A DNA stretch of 64,000 bases from Cervus elaphus (Eukaryota > Chordata > Mammalia > Artiodactyla > Cervidae): contig NC_057828.1 of the NCBI RefSeq assembly GCF_910594005.1, positions 5,158,235 to 5,222,234 on the forward strand, given 5' to 3'. Position numbers and translations under genes: made by a program. Below are positions 1-11,886 of this stretch, piece by piece. The notes below the pieces were generated by a model that was not told the origin of the DNA, searched no databases, and saw only the letters and a list, made by a program, of their open reading frames with translations. The number at the start of each line of letters is the position of its first letter. Position 1 is the first letter of the stretch.

Positions 1-166
1 GGTGGGGGCATAGGGTGGGAAGTGGGGGCATAGGGTGGGAAGTGGGAGAAAAGTTTAGGAGGGAGGGGACCGATGTATCCTGATGGCTGATTCATGCTGA
101 TGTTCGGTAGAAACCAACACAACACTGTAAAGCAATTATTCTTCAATTAAAAATAAATAAACTTTA
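1..166 (+). repeat. 3' end of a ruminant L1 LINE
   Basis: The text ends in the typical bovine L1 3' UTR: a gctgattcatg block, an aaaccaacacaa block, then an A-rich tail with aataaataaa near 150-165. The first 41 bases hold two perfect copies of a 20-bp G-rich unit (2-21 and 22-41), usual for L1 3' UTRs. The element is cut by the window start, so its length is unknown. Confidence 0.85.
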
Positions 167-639
167 AAAAAGATTGTCATGAACACTAGAAATGATGTAT
201 ACAAAGCTTTTGGCGCCATAGCCCACATAGCAGGATTCAAATTATGCAGCTAGTATCACGCACTGGGGATGTGGCCCTGGTGGTTACTGAGGCGGTTACC
301 CAGGCAGCGGGTATGTGAGATCTGGGTAAGGATTGTGCACTAAGGTGTGCGTACTAGCAAAGCTGTGTCTAGGTGTGTTCCACCAAAGCAATTCCTTCTC
401 CTCCAGCAGGCTCCCTACTCAGACCGGGGAAGGAGGATGCAGGGGCTGGGCCAAGTTCGCAGACACCGTGGGTTTCTGGGTCCGGGGTCCAAGGCAGTAA
501 GAGGTTGAGAGGAGCTGCAGGAAGCCAACGACCTGCAGAAGCTTCCTTTTTTCCCTCCACCCAGCAACCGTTGAACACCGCCACCCACACCCACCCGTCG
601 CTCCACCCCCACCCTGCGTTGCTTTCGACCAGGGAGAGC
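167..639. other. Unique 5' flank, no gene seen
   Basis: Non-repetitive sequence rising in GC content toward the first CpG-rich block. The open frames here are short, lie on both strands and resemble no protein family I recognise. Confidence 0.5.
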
Positions 640-1200
640 TGGGCGGAGAGGAGACCCCACCGGAAAGAGGATTCCTCCCCTCCTTTCCCCTCGCCGCCTT
701 AAGACAAACCAGGAAGCCACCGCAGCTTGCAACGGGGCCACCTTAACAGCGAGGAATGGCCTGGCTCCCCGCCAAGCCCCACCCGGCCCGGCCTCGCTCC
801 GCCCCTTCTCCTCCCGCCCGGGCCGGGCTGGTGAGCCAGAGTCTGGCCCGAGTTGGCTGGAGCTGTTGCCATGACAAGCATTTTCTTAAGAAAGCTCTGC
901 TGTTGAAACCGTCTAAATCCGGGCGTTGAAAGGGGGCGCGAAGTTCCTGCGGAACCGTCCCTCCGAGAAAAGCAAGACCAGGGACACCCGCCCAGCTCCC
1001 CGGCGCCCTTTCCTTCCAGGAACCTGAGAGGTCCTTCCCTTGGGAGGGCCGGTGGAGACCCAGCCCACTCCCTGGTCTCCGCGAGGAAAGCAGAAGAGAC
1101 CAGCCAGCAACTCCGGCGTGGTTGCCACACTGGGGAGACCGGTGGGTGTACACCCCCCACCCTACCCTTATCCATGGAAGGCTGGAGGGGGAGTCCCGCG
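640..1200. promoter_or_regulatory. CpG-rich block A, candidate ATP2B4 promoter
   Basis: CpG dinucleotides are dense from about 640 to 1200, against very few in the flanks. GC boxes of the ccgcccc type lie near 797-804, with a second Sp/KLF-like ctcccgccc near 811-820. There is no clear TATA box, as expected of a housekeeping promoter. The block lies about 48 kb before the first coding exon and just before a consensus splice donor at 1234. From general knowledge, the human ATP2B4 5' UTR exon is also separated from the ATG exon by a long intron. Assignment to ATP2B4 is inference; cap-site or RNA data would decide between this block and block B. Confidence 0.45.
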
Positions 1201-1227
1201 TGCAGAAGCCTGGATCTTTGCTAAGAA

Positions 1228-1239
1228 AGAGAGGTAAGA
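1228..1239 (+). other. Candidate splice donor of a 5' UTR exon
   Basis: The sequence agaGAG/GTAAGAT gives an excellent match to the mammalian donor consensus, with GT at 1234-1235. It is on the + strand, as needed for ATP2B4, and directly follows CpG-rich block A. If used, the untranslated exon would end at 1233 and splice to the ATG exon near 49.4 kb. The exon start cannot be placed. Confidence 0.35.
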
Positions 1240-2229
1240 TTGCAGAGAATGAATTGAATCGTGATTTGCAAACTTAGTTTCTTTCTTTCCTCTCAATGAC
1301 TTGTTTAACTCCTTGAATTTCTTCTTCCTAGCATATTTCTTGCGACTGGGTTTAGGGTGTGTGTATGTGTGTATATGTGCACAGATTTGTCAAATACTAT
1401 ATTTCCTTCCTAGATTCAGTTCTTAGAAACCATATAATCAAACAAGTGATTTCTCCTTTTTTCCCCCTAGTTGTCATTCTTAGGCTGTGGGGGTAGGGAA
1501 GTGGAGGGTCTGTATTTTTCATACCCAAATTGAGCTTTTGGCAAAAGCATTTGTTTTCCCCCATTCGTTCCTGCCCTCCCTGCCCCCTCCTCCCCCTTGG
1601 CTTGGGAATGAGACACAGAATGGAAAACTGTTGCAGAAATATTTTCCGTGTCTGTTCCCTTTCTTGAAAGCCCTAAAGAGAGATGGAAAAAAAAAAAATG
1701 AGTATGAAATCTTCAACAGGAAGGAGGGGCAGCTCTGGGGGCTGAGAAAGGGCTCACTGGGGGGTGAGTGGCGGTTTGGGCTAGGAGAAGTTGGGGGTGG
1801 GGAAGGGGAATGCATACATTTTCTTTGGCTTTGTAGGGAAACCTCAGCAGTTTCTCTCTACCGCTTGCAAAACATCCTCAGACTTTCACGTCTATAATTA
1901 GTCGTGGAAAAAGCTGGGAGTTCCCTCATACCGTTGTTGTTTGAGTGTATGCAGAGCGTCAAGAACCAACTGTATGAGTGTCTCTGAGGGCACCGCCCCA
2001 TATATAGCTGTTCCCAAAGGGGAGAAAGGCGAAGGGGTGAAGTTGGAAAGTTTGCAGTTTCACGGGGCTGGCGAATGTTTGGTGGTTAGAGTGGGCCACA
2101 GGCAACATTAGGAGGGTCCCAGCATCCTGGGCCACTGTGCTGTCTTGATGAAGAGCTAGAAATTCATGCTGGGATTGTCCCTCCTTTTGGTTCACAAACA
2201 CTCGCTCAAATACTTGGCTCGCCCCTGGG
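1240..2229. other. Unique, pyrimidine-rich intronic or flanking DNA
   Basis: Low CpG content, with T/C-rich stretches around 1440-1600 and a short purine/A run near 1686-1700. No protein family, RNA gene or clear interspersed repeat is recognised. Confidence 0.45.
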
Positions 2230-3214
2230 GTGGAGGAGGCAAGCTGGCATCCTCTGCAGGCGAGTCCAGCCTCACATACGCCTCCGTCATCTCTCTGAAG
2301 GATCCACCGCGCTCCTGCCGGGTGTGGAGGGTGCGGGAGTGGCTGGCCACATCCTGGGAGAGAGTGGGCACTCTGCTGGCCAGGATCACCGCCCTCCCGG
2401 GCATACCTGCCAGACTCACAGTAACTTGAAGTTGGTGCCCGCCAGCCTGGTGGGGGGGAGGGGGTCTCAGCTGACGCAGTAGGCCCCGCGGCAGTGGGGG
2501 CGCCGAAGGGACCGGAAAACCCCACCGCACCCACCTCGCCTGGGTGGAGTGCCTGGCCGGCAGTGACGGTCTCGTCTCCCTCCCGGAGCCTCCCCCCAGA
2601 GCTGCCCCTTCTGGTCCTTACCACTTGGAGCCCCCTGCCCCCATCGCCCCTTCAGCTCAAGGCCCTCTTTTACCAGGAAGGAAGGGACGAGACCAAGGTC
2701 ATCCTAGGCTGGGGCAGGCCCGGGGGAGAGGAGCCTCCGGGGCAGGGAGCCGGGGAGAAAGTGTAGGAGGCGGGCTCCCTCGGCGGGCGGCCCGGGCTGG
2801 CGGCCTGCGGAGCGCGCTCTGGGGCGGGTGAAGGGTGCTGGGGAGCCGGTCCTGCCCCCGAGGCTGGGGAGGGCAGGTGTGTGCAACCGGGCTCTCTCCC
2901 TCGCCCTCAGCCAGTTTGGTCGGAAGAGTCTTAAAGGCGAGAGGCTAGAACCTGGAAAGAAGGAAGCAGAAGATTTGGGGGCGAGCAGACATAGAGGCCG
3001 GGAAGCAACAGGAACCCATTTCCACTCTGGGGTTCTGGATGACGGGGCTGCCTGCACTCCTGCAAGGTCAGACCGCGCCTCTCCCTAGACTCTGCGGGAG
3101 GAGCGAGGGGGGCCTTACCCCGTGGGCAGGGGGCCCACGGCAGGACCCCGCCTGGGTTCTGAGGAAAGCCAAGGAGAGGAGCTCATCCCTTGGCCCGGGA
3201 GCCCCGTCCTCCGC

Positions 3215-3226
3215 GCCACCATCTTG
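3215..3226. promoter_or_regulatory. YY1-type motif in CpG island B
   Basis: gccaccatcttg is the reverse complement of a CAAGATGG-type YY1 site. Such sites often lie at or just after the start of TATA-less mammalian promoters. Position inside the island fits, but no transcription start is shown by the sequence itself. Confidence 0.35.
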
Positions 3227-3840
3227 CAGAAGCACAACCCCGAAATCACCCCCTTCTCCGCGCCGTCTCCCACTCGGGGGGCCCCGTAACCCCCGCGTCC
3301 GCGCGGCCGGCCCCCCACGCAGGGCCCTGACCCGAGGTCGACCCCGGCGGGCTCGCGGAGGCGTCTCCCGGACCCGCAGGGCGCGCCCGCCGCTTTGAGC
3401 CGCGGGCGGGGGCCGAGGGGCTCCCCGCTCCCCACGCCCTCCCCGCGGGCCCGGGGCGGGTCCGCGCTGCGCCCCCTCCGCCGCGGCCACGCCCGGCCGC
3501 CGCCCCGCCCCGGGCCTGCGGGGTCGGAGCTCGCCGAGCACCCCGGCCTCCGGGCCGCGCGCGGGTCCCTGCCCCCGGGGGTGCCCGGAGCCCGGTTCCT
3601 TCCCCTCCGGGTTACCGACTCCGCGGCCCTGGCTGGGTTCAGAACCCAGCAGACCGAGCACAGTTCGCTTCTCCACCCGGGCTTCTCAGCACCGCGGGCT
3701 CAGTCAGTGTTTGCCCGCAGGAGAAGGTGGCGTCGGGGGGTCTGGGAACCCGCCTCTCCCGGGCTGACTCCTGGCTTCCCTGCGGTCTCCGGCCTCCCCT
3801 AGAACCGGAACGCCCGCTCCCCTGGTGATGGCCGGAGGGG

Positions 3841-3850
3841 TGCTGAGTCA
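3841..3850. promoter_or_regulatory. NF-E2/MARE-type motif
   Basis: tgctgagtca is a perfect NF-E2/Bach/Maf half-extended AP-1 site at the downstream edge of CpG island B. PMCA4 is a major calcium pump of red cells, so an erythroid NF-E2 link is plausible. It is inference only. Confidence 0.3.
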
Positions 3851-3906
3851 GGTTTGTCGGGGGTGGATGGCCTTGGGTATCCACGAAAGTCAGAACGGGA
3901 GGGCCC

Positions 3907-3922
3907 GGGGGGGGGGGGGGGG
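3907..3922 (+). repeat. Uninterrupted G run of about 16
   Basis: A homopolymer of about sixteen G lies at the edge of CpG island B. Such runs are length-unstable and hard to sequence, so the exact length is uncertain. Confidence 0.8.
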
Positions 3923-5230
3923 CAGAAGTAGCAGGTGCTGCGGGGGAGCCGTGACTCTGTGCCTCTCTCGCCGCGGCCCCTTGAGAAGAGGGGTCCTGGG
4001 CCACTCAACCCAGCCCTGGCCCGCGGCCACCTACCAGCGTTTCAGATATTACAGAGGAAACTGCCTCTTACTCCAGAATAATTCAGCTTCTCTCAGCAAC
4101 CCCCATGGGCCCTTTTCTCTGTTTTTCTATTCCCCTGGCCTTTGACCCAGAAGGCCTGCTGCTGAGGGCATTCCAGACCCACCAAACCTTGGAGGGAGAA
4201 GGCGAGGATGTTCCTTCTTGGTCCCAGCACCTTAAGAGTCCTGTCTGGCTTAGGTCGGCCTGGTGTTGGGTTCACCTTGTTAGAGGAATGCCCCTCCTAG
4301 GCCCCACTGCCTTCCCTGGAGGAATTCTCCCCCAGCCTCCGACCTCCTCCACCAACCCCCTGGGATAGGGCTCCCTGTTCCTCAGACTGGCACTGACTCC
4401 TGTCACCTCTGATGGGTATTTGCTGGGTGGGGGTAAGAAGGAGGGAGGGTTGAGCAGGCAGGGGTCCCAGGGAAGCAGAACACTTGGGCAGAGTCAACTG
4501 GGATGCCTGTCCCTTCCCCGCTCATTTCCCCCTGCTTCAGAGCGGGTCAGAGGGGGAAAGCAGGCTGCAGTCCAGAAGGCTGGGGTGGAATGCTTTGTGC
4601 TCCACTTCCTCTCCCGCCATCTCGCTGTCTCCTCTTTCCTTTTTCCCTGTATGGGCCATTCTTGTTCCACTGACTTATTTCCTCTGCACGTGGTGAAGCA
4701 GAAATGACTGGCACTGCGGCCCCCACCATAAGCCCGTCCTCAGTGTTCAGCCCACAGAGACAGGGCTGAGGAGGAAAACCAGACGGAACCTACTTAGAAC
4801 CAGAGCCACCGACTGCTAGCCAGGGGAGGAGCTGGTGCAGGCAACTTGTGCTGGGACAGGGGTGGATCAGACAGGCCAAAGGAGAGAAAAGGGAGGTGAG
4901 AACACAGGTAACAGTCCCCGCCTGCCCGCCCCCGTTTGGACTGTCTTCACTCTTAATTCTTCTCTGGCTATAGTCTTCAGCCTCATCATTTCTCTCTGCT
5001 CTGGTTTCCCAAGTTAGGTACAAAAATCTTTGAGATAATTCAGGGAGATGAACTGGGATGAAATCAGTGAGACTCCTTTGCTTTGGCCTTCTTGAGTCGG
5101 ATCACTCAGGTCAGAGGGAGCTTAATTGTTAATTGGTGAGGAGTTAAAGACTCTCAGGTAAGCTCAGGGAAACTCTCAGCTTAGAACACTTCATAACATC
5201 CTGCTGTGATCTTCCACCTGCAAAATCAAT
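3923..5230. other. Unique intronic or flanking DNA
   Basis: Mixed-composition single-copy sequence after the CpG island. No family-level protein match, RNA gene or definite repeat is seen. Confidence 0.45.
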
Positions 5231-6065
5231 GTCAGGGGTGCAAACTAGTACAACTCCTATGGAGAGCAAGTTAGCAGTGTCTAAAAAAACAACATATGCA
5301 TTAACCCTGCAGTCCTGTTTCTAGAAATTTATCCAGAAAATGCACATTCACAAATACAGAAAGACAGGTGCACAAGGTAATTATTTAAGGCATATTTGTA
5401 ATAAGGAAATCATTGGAACTATCGATGTCTCTTTGTGTGTGCACTCAGTTGTGTGTGATTCTTTGCGACCCCGTGGACTGTAGCCTAGCTTCTCTGGTGT
5501 GGGGTTTTCCAGGCAAGAATAGTGGAGTAGGTTGCCATTTCCTACTCCAGGGGATCTTCATGACCCAGGGATCTAAATCACGTCTTCCATGTCTCCTACA
5601 TTGCAGGTGGATTCTTTACCACTGTGCCAACTAGGAAGTCTGGAAACTATCAGTGCCCATCTTTAATAGACACAATGGAGTACTATGCAGCCAAAAAAAT
5701 GAGTAGGAGCTCTATGAACTGATATGTGATGCCTAGGATATGTTATTAAGTAAAAGCAGCAAGATGCAAAAGAGTGTGTGCATAGTATGCCATCTTTGGG
5801 TTGAGGAAGTGGGAGAAATAGAGCTTTTTGTGTGTGTGTGTGTGCAAACTGATACATGCATATACATAGGAAGGATAAACCAGGAATTAATTAATTAAAA
5901 TGGTTACCTATAGGGGGTAGGTAGAAACAAGTTATAGAGGCTAGAGATTGGCATGAAACTTTACTGATATCTTTTTAGACTGTTTTGAATTTTGAACCAG
6001 GTAAATATTTTATGTATTCACAAATTAGATCAAAAAGAAAGGAAAAAGCAAACTCTAAAGCTACC
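5231..6065 (+). repeat. Old L1 3' region split by a SINE
   Basis: Text around 5240-5420 and 5641-6060 resembles an old mammalian L1 3' end: an atccagaaaatgcac block, a ggagtactatgcagc block, then an A-rich end near 6050. It is interrupted cleanly by a SINE with matching target duplications. Family-level naming needs a library search. Confidence 0.55.
5424..5640 (-). repeat. Bov-tA type SINE
   Basis: The complement of the canonical ruminant tRNA-derived SINE, running from its 3' part (gcactcag, ggactgtagcc) to its tRNA-like head (ccaactaggaag). It is flanked by near-identical duplications, tggaactatc at 5414-5423 and tggaaactatc at 5641-5651. It sits inside an old L1. Confidence 0.9.
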
Positions 6066-7029
6066 TGCAACAGAAATAAAGATCCTAACTGAATATCAAT
6101 TTGATCACAAATAAGAGAGTTAATTCTAGTAGTGTTTTAGTTTAGTGCCCTGACTCTATATCCATACTGAAATGTATATTCCAAGGATAAAAAGAACTGC
6201 AAAAAAGATCTCAGAGAACTTTGTGGTATTGGTGTAATAAAATGGAAGCTTTTCTGATTATTATAGGCTAGCTCAAAGAAGTAACTGTGTTGATATTTCT
6301 GAAAATCAGAGTTTTACTCTGGAAGAAGAGAAACAAAAATGGGGGAAGGTAAGGCAAAACCCTATGATTTTTTTTTTAATGTATCCCCTAGGTCTATCCC
6401 CTGGAAGGGTCCAGAAGCAATGCTATGCAGTAGCATTGAATACACCTAGTGCTTGGAGTTTTATTTCTAAATACCACTTTCCATTAAAAGAAAGCAGTGC
6501 TCCTTGGAGAAATACTGATTCCAAGTGTGAGACTGGGAATGTAATAAAGTGTAAGACACTGAATAAAAGATTCCTTGAGTCCATTCTGAAAGTTAAAATG
6601 GAGCAGGGAGGAGTGGGGAGAGGAAACTGTATAGATAAATGCCAGTGAAGTGTGGAAGTGAGGACAGAACATTAAACTTACCCATTTGCAGCCCTAAAAT
6701 CATAGCTGATTTGGGCTAGACTTACTAATGGATGCCAAGACCACTGGGTGAAGGGTTGGTCTTAGCGTATTGCCTCACAGTTACCCCTTAGAAAAGGAAA
6801 CACCTATCTTTACAGTGGAGCAAGTCAGCACTGACCACCTTAACCAAATAACCAAACATCCTCAGTAGCGGAAACACCTGGCATTAATTCCTCCTGATGT
6901 TCTTGCTGTAAGAAGTTCAATCATATCACCTATACTCTTGTCAAAATGTGTATCCTGAATCCAATCATGAGGAGATGAAAGACAAATCTAGAATGAGAGC
7001 CGTTCTTTTTATTCCTTTGCATGCCCATC
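6066..7029. other. AT-rich unique intronic DNA
   Basis: No gene recognised. The sequence is AT-rich, with several short open frames lacking any family signature. Confidence 0.4.
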
Positions 7030-7810
7030 TAACAAATCTATTCACTTTTTAACTGCTCCTGTGTGATAAAAGTCACACTTGTTGGTGTGCAGTTCTGTGA
7101 GTCTGGACAAAAGTGATCATCATATAATCACCACCACCATGAGATTGTTGTTGTTCAGTTGCTCAGTTCTTTGCAACCTCATGAACTGCAGCACGCCAGG
7201 CTTCCCTGTCCTTCACCGTCTCTCAGAGCTTGCTCAAACTCACGTCCACTGAGTCGGTGATGCCATCCAGCCGTCCTCTGTCGTCCCCTTCTCCTGCCTT
7301 CAGTCTTTCCCAGCATCAGGGTCTATTCTCTTACAAAAGACCCTGATGTGCCATGAGATACTGAACCACAATATTTGCCTTTCCCGAACATCCTACTGAA
7401 TTGCGCAGGATGTGATCTTTCGTGTCTGACTTTCACCAAGCATGACACAGTTCAGATCCTCCTGTGTCCTTTTGTGTCTCAAGAGTGTGTATTATAGAGT
7501 AGATGTCCATTGTTTCAGCTTGTTTATCTGTTCACTAGTTTAAGAAGATTTTATTTGTTTCCAAGTTTTTGGAGATTGTGAATAAATTCACTATAAATAT
7601 TGGACTCAGGTTTTTGTGGGGAAATTGTTCATTTCTTCAGAGTTATAATTTATAAGAAACTGTTAAACTGTTTTCCAAAGTGGCTGTACTATTTTGAACC
7701 AACACTGCATGATAATTCCATTTGCTTTGCATCCTTACCAGCACTTAGTATGGTCACCTTTTTAAAGCTAATCTGTCAGATGTTTAGAGGTATGAAATTA
7801 GTTGGTAGTT
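7030..7810 (-). repeat. Old L1 3' region, antisense, split by BovB
   Basis: Segments such as ggagattgtgaataaattc and actgttttccaaagtggctg are hallmarks of antisense mammalian L1 3' ends. The copy is interrupted by a BovB fragment at 7146-7350. Exact borders are approximate. Confidence 0.65.
7146..7350 (-). repeat. BovB LINE 3' fragment
   Basis: Antisense 3' end of BovB, seen as gttgttgttcagttgctcag followed by the gactgcagcacgccaggc, gagtcggtgatgccatcc and cccagcatcagggtct blocks. It is flanked by the perfect 9-bp duplication ccatgagat (7137-7145 and 7351-7359), so this is a complete insertion of a 5'-truncated copy. Confidence 0.9.
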
Positions 7811-7969
7811 AGACTGTTATTTGATATCATCAGCCTGAAATGTTGAAAAACCTAGTAAGAAATAAGGCAGGCATTTCTGGATGTTAGCAGCCAAAAAAAA
7901 TCTACTGGGGTAGAATGAGAGTCATTCTCCATGACAACTGAGACTTCAAAAAAGTGAATTATTAAAAAA

Positions 7970-8425
7970 ACATTAAAATTGTGTGTTTGGAGAGAAAGGT
8001 AGGGAGGCTGAAACCTCTTTAGATTTAAAGAGATATTTTAGCCAAATGCAATGCATAAACCTTAACTGAATCTTGAGTCAGAAAAAAAAAATAAAAAGAC
8101 CATAAAAGACATTCTGGGACAACTGGGAAATTTTTAACATAGATATTAGATGACATGTCATTATTGTTAATCTTTAACGGTGTGCTAATGGCCATGATAA
8201 TGATTTTATAAGAGAATATATTTATGCAAAAGTATTCAAGGGCACAGTGTCTGCAAGTGGTTTTCAAATGGTTCAGCCAACAAAAGTGTGTGTGTGTGTC
8301 TATGTGTGTATTTATATTCATCAAGAGGGTATACAAGATGCTAACAATTGGTGAATCTAAGTGAAGGGTCTGGAGTTGTTTATTGCACTGTTTTTTCAAC
8401 ATTTCAGATTTGAAATGTTTCCTAA
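7970..8425 (+). repeat. Old L1 3' UTR-like repeat
   Basis: The order of an agaccataaaagacattctgg block, a tattagatgac block, aatggttcagcc, a short TG run and an attggtgaatctaagtgaag block matches an old mammalian L1M 3' UTR. It is diverged and carries no coding sequence. Subfamily unknown. Confidence 0.5.
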
Positions 8426-8429
8426 CACC

Positions 8430-11400
8430 AAGGCGGGGGGAGACATAAGCGCTAGGGAGGACCCTCGGGTTCCCAGACCCCTCACTCACCCCTCTGACTG
8501 AACTGACAGGGCGTCTGCTCTGAGCTCCCTTGAGGCACACAGCACCTCCGGGAAGCTTTTGTTTTCCCCTTGCCCTTAGCATCAGGCTCTTCTTTCTGGG
8601 TGGGAGCAGCTTGGGCAGCCCGGAGCAGCAGGTGGACGCAGGCGCTTGCCTGCAGGGCCACGGCTGGCTGGGGAGGCCTGGGGACGGAGGCTTCCAGAGT
8701 CACTGCCTGCCCTCTGAGAATGGCCCTCAGTATAAGAGGAGGGATCCACCAGGGTTCAGAAGTGGCTTCTGCCAAACTTTCACATCCCTTCGGAATTCTA
8801 CAATGAGGTGCTACTGAGGGAACCCAGCTGTGCTTGCCCTGAGCCTTTGAGTGTGGGCTAAGCAAGGACGCCTGGACCGTCCCCTGGAGACGGCACAGGG
8901 GCTGCATGGCCACTAACCCAAGTGACCGTGCTGTCCACAGCTGCCTTCAGCCTGGCTCTAACTCGGGAGAGAGCACAGGTTTCCAGGACTGCCTGCATTC
9001 TCCTCTCTCCTCTCTTTTCTCCCTGGGTACCCTGGGGCTGAGTCCTGTGTGCTGACTCAGGGCCCTTCTCCAATAGGAGAGGACTCTGGATCCTTCGGTC
9101 AGTTCCCCTCTGTCTTGCTTGAGGAGCCTGAAAGAGCAGCAGCCAGGAAGTTGGAAGGGGGCAGACAGGGCCGGGTTTGTTCTGTGTGTTGCCAGACCTC
9201 CCAGAAGAACTCAGGACTGGGAGTCAGAAAACTGGTGATCTGGGCTTATGACTACCGAGTGACCTTGACTGAGGCAGGTGACATCTCTGGGCCTTAACCA
9301 CTCCCACTATAAAAGGAAACCAAGCTTGGACAAATAGGCATTTCTGATTCAAGGCTCCTTTTCTACCAAGAGGCAAAACTCAACACCGGAACCAAGCTCT
9401 TTTATCATAGAGTCTAGCACAATGTAACATCCTGTAGCTAAGTTCCATCCTTCGTCCCAGGATGACCAGTTGTAAGGAGGCCTAAAAGCATCTGCCCTGT
9501 GGACAGCCACACCCTCCAAGTTTGGGAGTAGAACAAAGTTCTTAGATTCCCCATCCCCACTGGTCTGAAAGTTAATGGAGCACATACTCAGTGCCTCCAA
9601 GGCCACGGTTCTGTTATGTCCTAAACCAGAAATTAAGAAAGCTTGGCTGGAGATACAGAAATCCAAAACTTCAAGGAGTTTCCTTATTTCCTAAGAAACA
9701 TGATTCCTCCAGAGAGTTATTAGGTCAAACCATATGAAATTGCCAGTTTGCAGCCTCTTTTGACCTATAAAGGCAACTTAATATGATTCAAATTAACATT
9801 AATATTATTAAACACTGGAAGTCAGGAACTATAGTCAGTGCAGTGGAATGGAGAGATGAGATTTCCATCTGAACAATGGATTGGGTTCAGAGAAATTTGG
9901 GTAGAGTCACCAGCTGCTAGGCTGGTTTGTCCTATCTCTCAATCCAGGCTTTTAGCCCTGGAGGTAGACACATTAGCCAGGTCCTTGTCCAGACTCTAGT
10001 TGAGATTTCAGCATGAGTTTTTCTGGTAACTGGCCGGGGCAGCTGCCCGTGGGTAGAGAGGAGAGTGCTGTCCATCTGTAGTTCACTATTCCTGTGCCCT
10101 GCTTCGTGTGTTCAGAGCTGAGAATGGAGGGAACTGAGAAAGGAAGAAATAGGAAATAGCGATCTAATTCCCCCCGTCCAGTGGCAGACCGCAGCGGGAC
10201 ACACAGCTGAAGCCTCATCTGGCGCAGGGATGCTGAGCGCTGAAGGGAGATTAGTGAGAATGTGGAGGCCAGAGTTTGACAGGTCTCACCCCATCCTTAG
10301 AGGAGGTAATTGCCAAACAGGATTGGAATGAGGAGAGATAATAGCTTTGATGGAGGAGAGGATGGGGAGGATGGGTGGATCGGGAGGAAGGGCTGTCTGC
10401 ATCTGGCCGAGGACTCTCAGCGTCCTGGAGAGTCAGGCGCTCTGGCAGGTGAGGGAGGCTGTCTGCTTCCTCCTGTTGGAATGCCTCCAGTCCTTTGTTT
10501 GAGCCAGCGCCCAGGTCTCAGGGAGGAGGCATCCGGCCTCAGCAGCAGCCTGCTGCCTGCTTTTCTCCTGGTACTCGTGGACCTTTGGGAGGATTTTTTG
10601 ATGGTCCCTCCCCGCTGTCTATACTACAGCCTTCTTTGTGGGAAGCACCTGTAGGACATCTGTTGGAATGCCCGATGGGCACAGCTGGCATCCAGACTTC
10701 CAGGGGCTTTCTGACCTTGGTCCAGGGGAGGTTGGTCACCAGGCTTTGGGTTGGGGAGGTTTTATTTTATTGAGCCAAAGCATTTGAGATGGATTGAGCT
10801 GGAGAAATGGTTCAATTTCCTTTTATCCCAAGTGAGAAAACTGAAACCTAGAGACTTGTCCAAGAACACCAGACTAGTTGGAGGCCAAGCCCAGTTCTCC
10901 CCACTCCACGCCTATGACTGGGCCCCTGAGCCCCTCCGCGCGTTTCTGCATGAGCCAGATGGATGTCAAATCGCCTTGGTACCCACTTTCTCTACCCATG
11001 TAATTGGGACAATTATTCTAGCCCCTCTTGGGATGATGTGTGGCATGATGAGATCATGTGCTAGAAGCTTTTTCAAAGAAAGATGCCAGAAACCATAAAG
11101 TTGCTGTGCCATGATTGTTATTGTTGCTGCTATTATTAGCAATTAAGGTCATCAGGACTAGAGAAAATGCAAAGGAGAAGCACTTTGGCACCACCCTAAT
11201 CACTGCGGCTTCTCACAGGCCTGGCCTTTTCTCTTGGTCCTTTCCACATCCCTTCCCAGGCACCTGGGCCTTGAGCTGGGAAAGGCAGAGTAACACAGAG
11301 GAGAAGCAGAGGTCCTGGAAAAGGGCGGGCAGAACCCCCCTCCTGCCTGGGTATCCCCAGCTCTCCCCTTTTTTTCAGAATGTGGCCTCTTGGAGGGAGT

Positions 11401-11874
11401 GTGGAGGGAAAACACTTGACCTTCACGTCTTCCTTGGCAGCTAACTAACCTGGGTTGTCTGGGACCTCTGATTTAGGGGCTAAGAATCAGCAGAGTTGAG
11501 CCACTGTAATAGGACAGAACAGATTGATTTTATTGCCAGAGCCAATGTATCATTTATTTGCTTGTTCATTTATTCATTTGTTCATTCAGCAAGCAAAATG
11601 AGCACAAACTGTGTGTCAGGCGCAGTGTTAGAAGTTGGGAAGAAGGGTGTCCAGAAGGCAGGGAAGGACTAAGAATCACCTACTTTCAGCTCAAGGACAA
11701 GTGTCCTGAGCCTGGGCACCCACAGCAAGCCCTGATCGTGGCAGTGTTCCCGAGAACTTGCATTTGTGTCCTTGAAAGATACCTTTAACCCCTGAGCTCA
11801 GGAAGATCAGGCTTAGATTCCGTGATGGATTGAGCTGGGCGGGGCACCCCTGTGTCACCAATAAGACTGGCCTG
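8430..11874. other. Unique intron with scattered MIR relics
   Basis: Mostly single-copy sequence. I see MIR-like pieces at about 9200-9310 (+), 10800-10920 (-) and 10960-11145 (+). An L2/MIR-class piece lies near 11540-11640, recognised by cattcattcag, gcacaaactgtgtgtcaggc. No exon with both splice sites and a recognisable protein is present. Confidence 0.45.
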
Positions 11875-11886
11875 ATGATGAAGGAC

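Larger units (their letters stand above)
2230..3850. promoter_or_regulatory. CpG island B, strongest GC-rich block
   Basis: This is the longest and densest CpG block of the window. The core at about 3240-3620 is almost wholly G/C, with repeated gcgg and ccgccc motifs, including tandem Sp/KLF sites around 3500-3515. A YY1-type motif lies at 3215-3226 and an NF-E2-type motif at 3841-3850. It is an alternative or main ATP2B4 promoter candidate about 46 kb before the ATG exon. No convincing + strand donor of GTAAG or GTGAG type follows within the core, so I cannot draw a first exon. The open frames on both strands here are GC-driven artefacts. Confidence 0.6.

Noticed and set aside
3068..3802. 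Overlapping open frames of 100-200 codons in CpG island B
   Set aside because: They lie on both strands and are compositional. No signal of a real protein.
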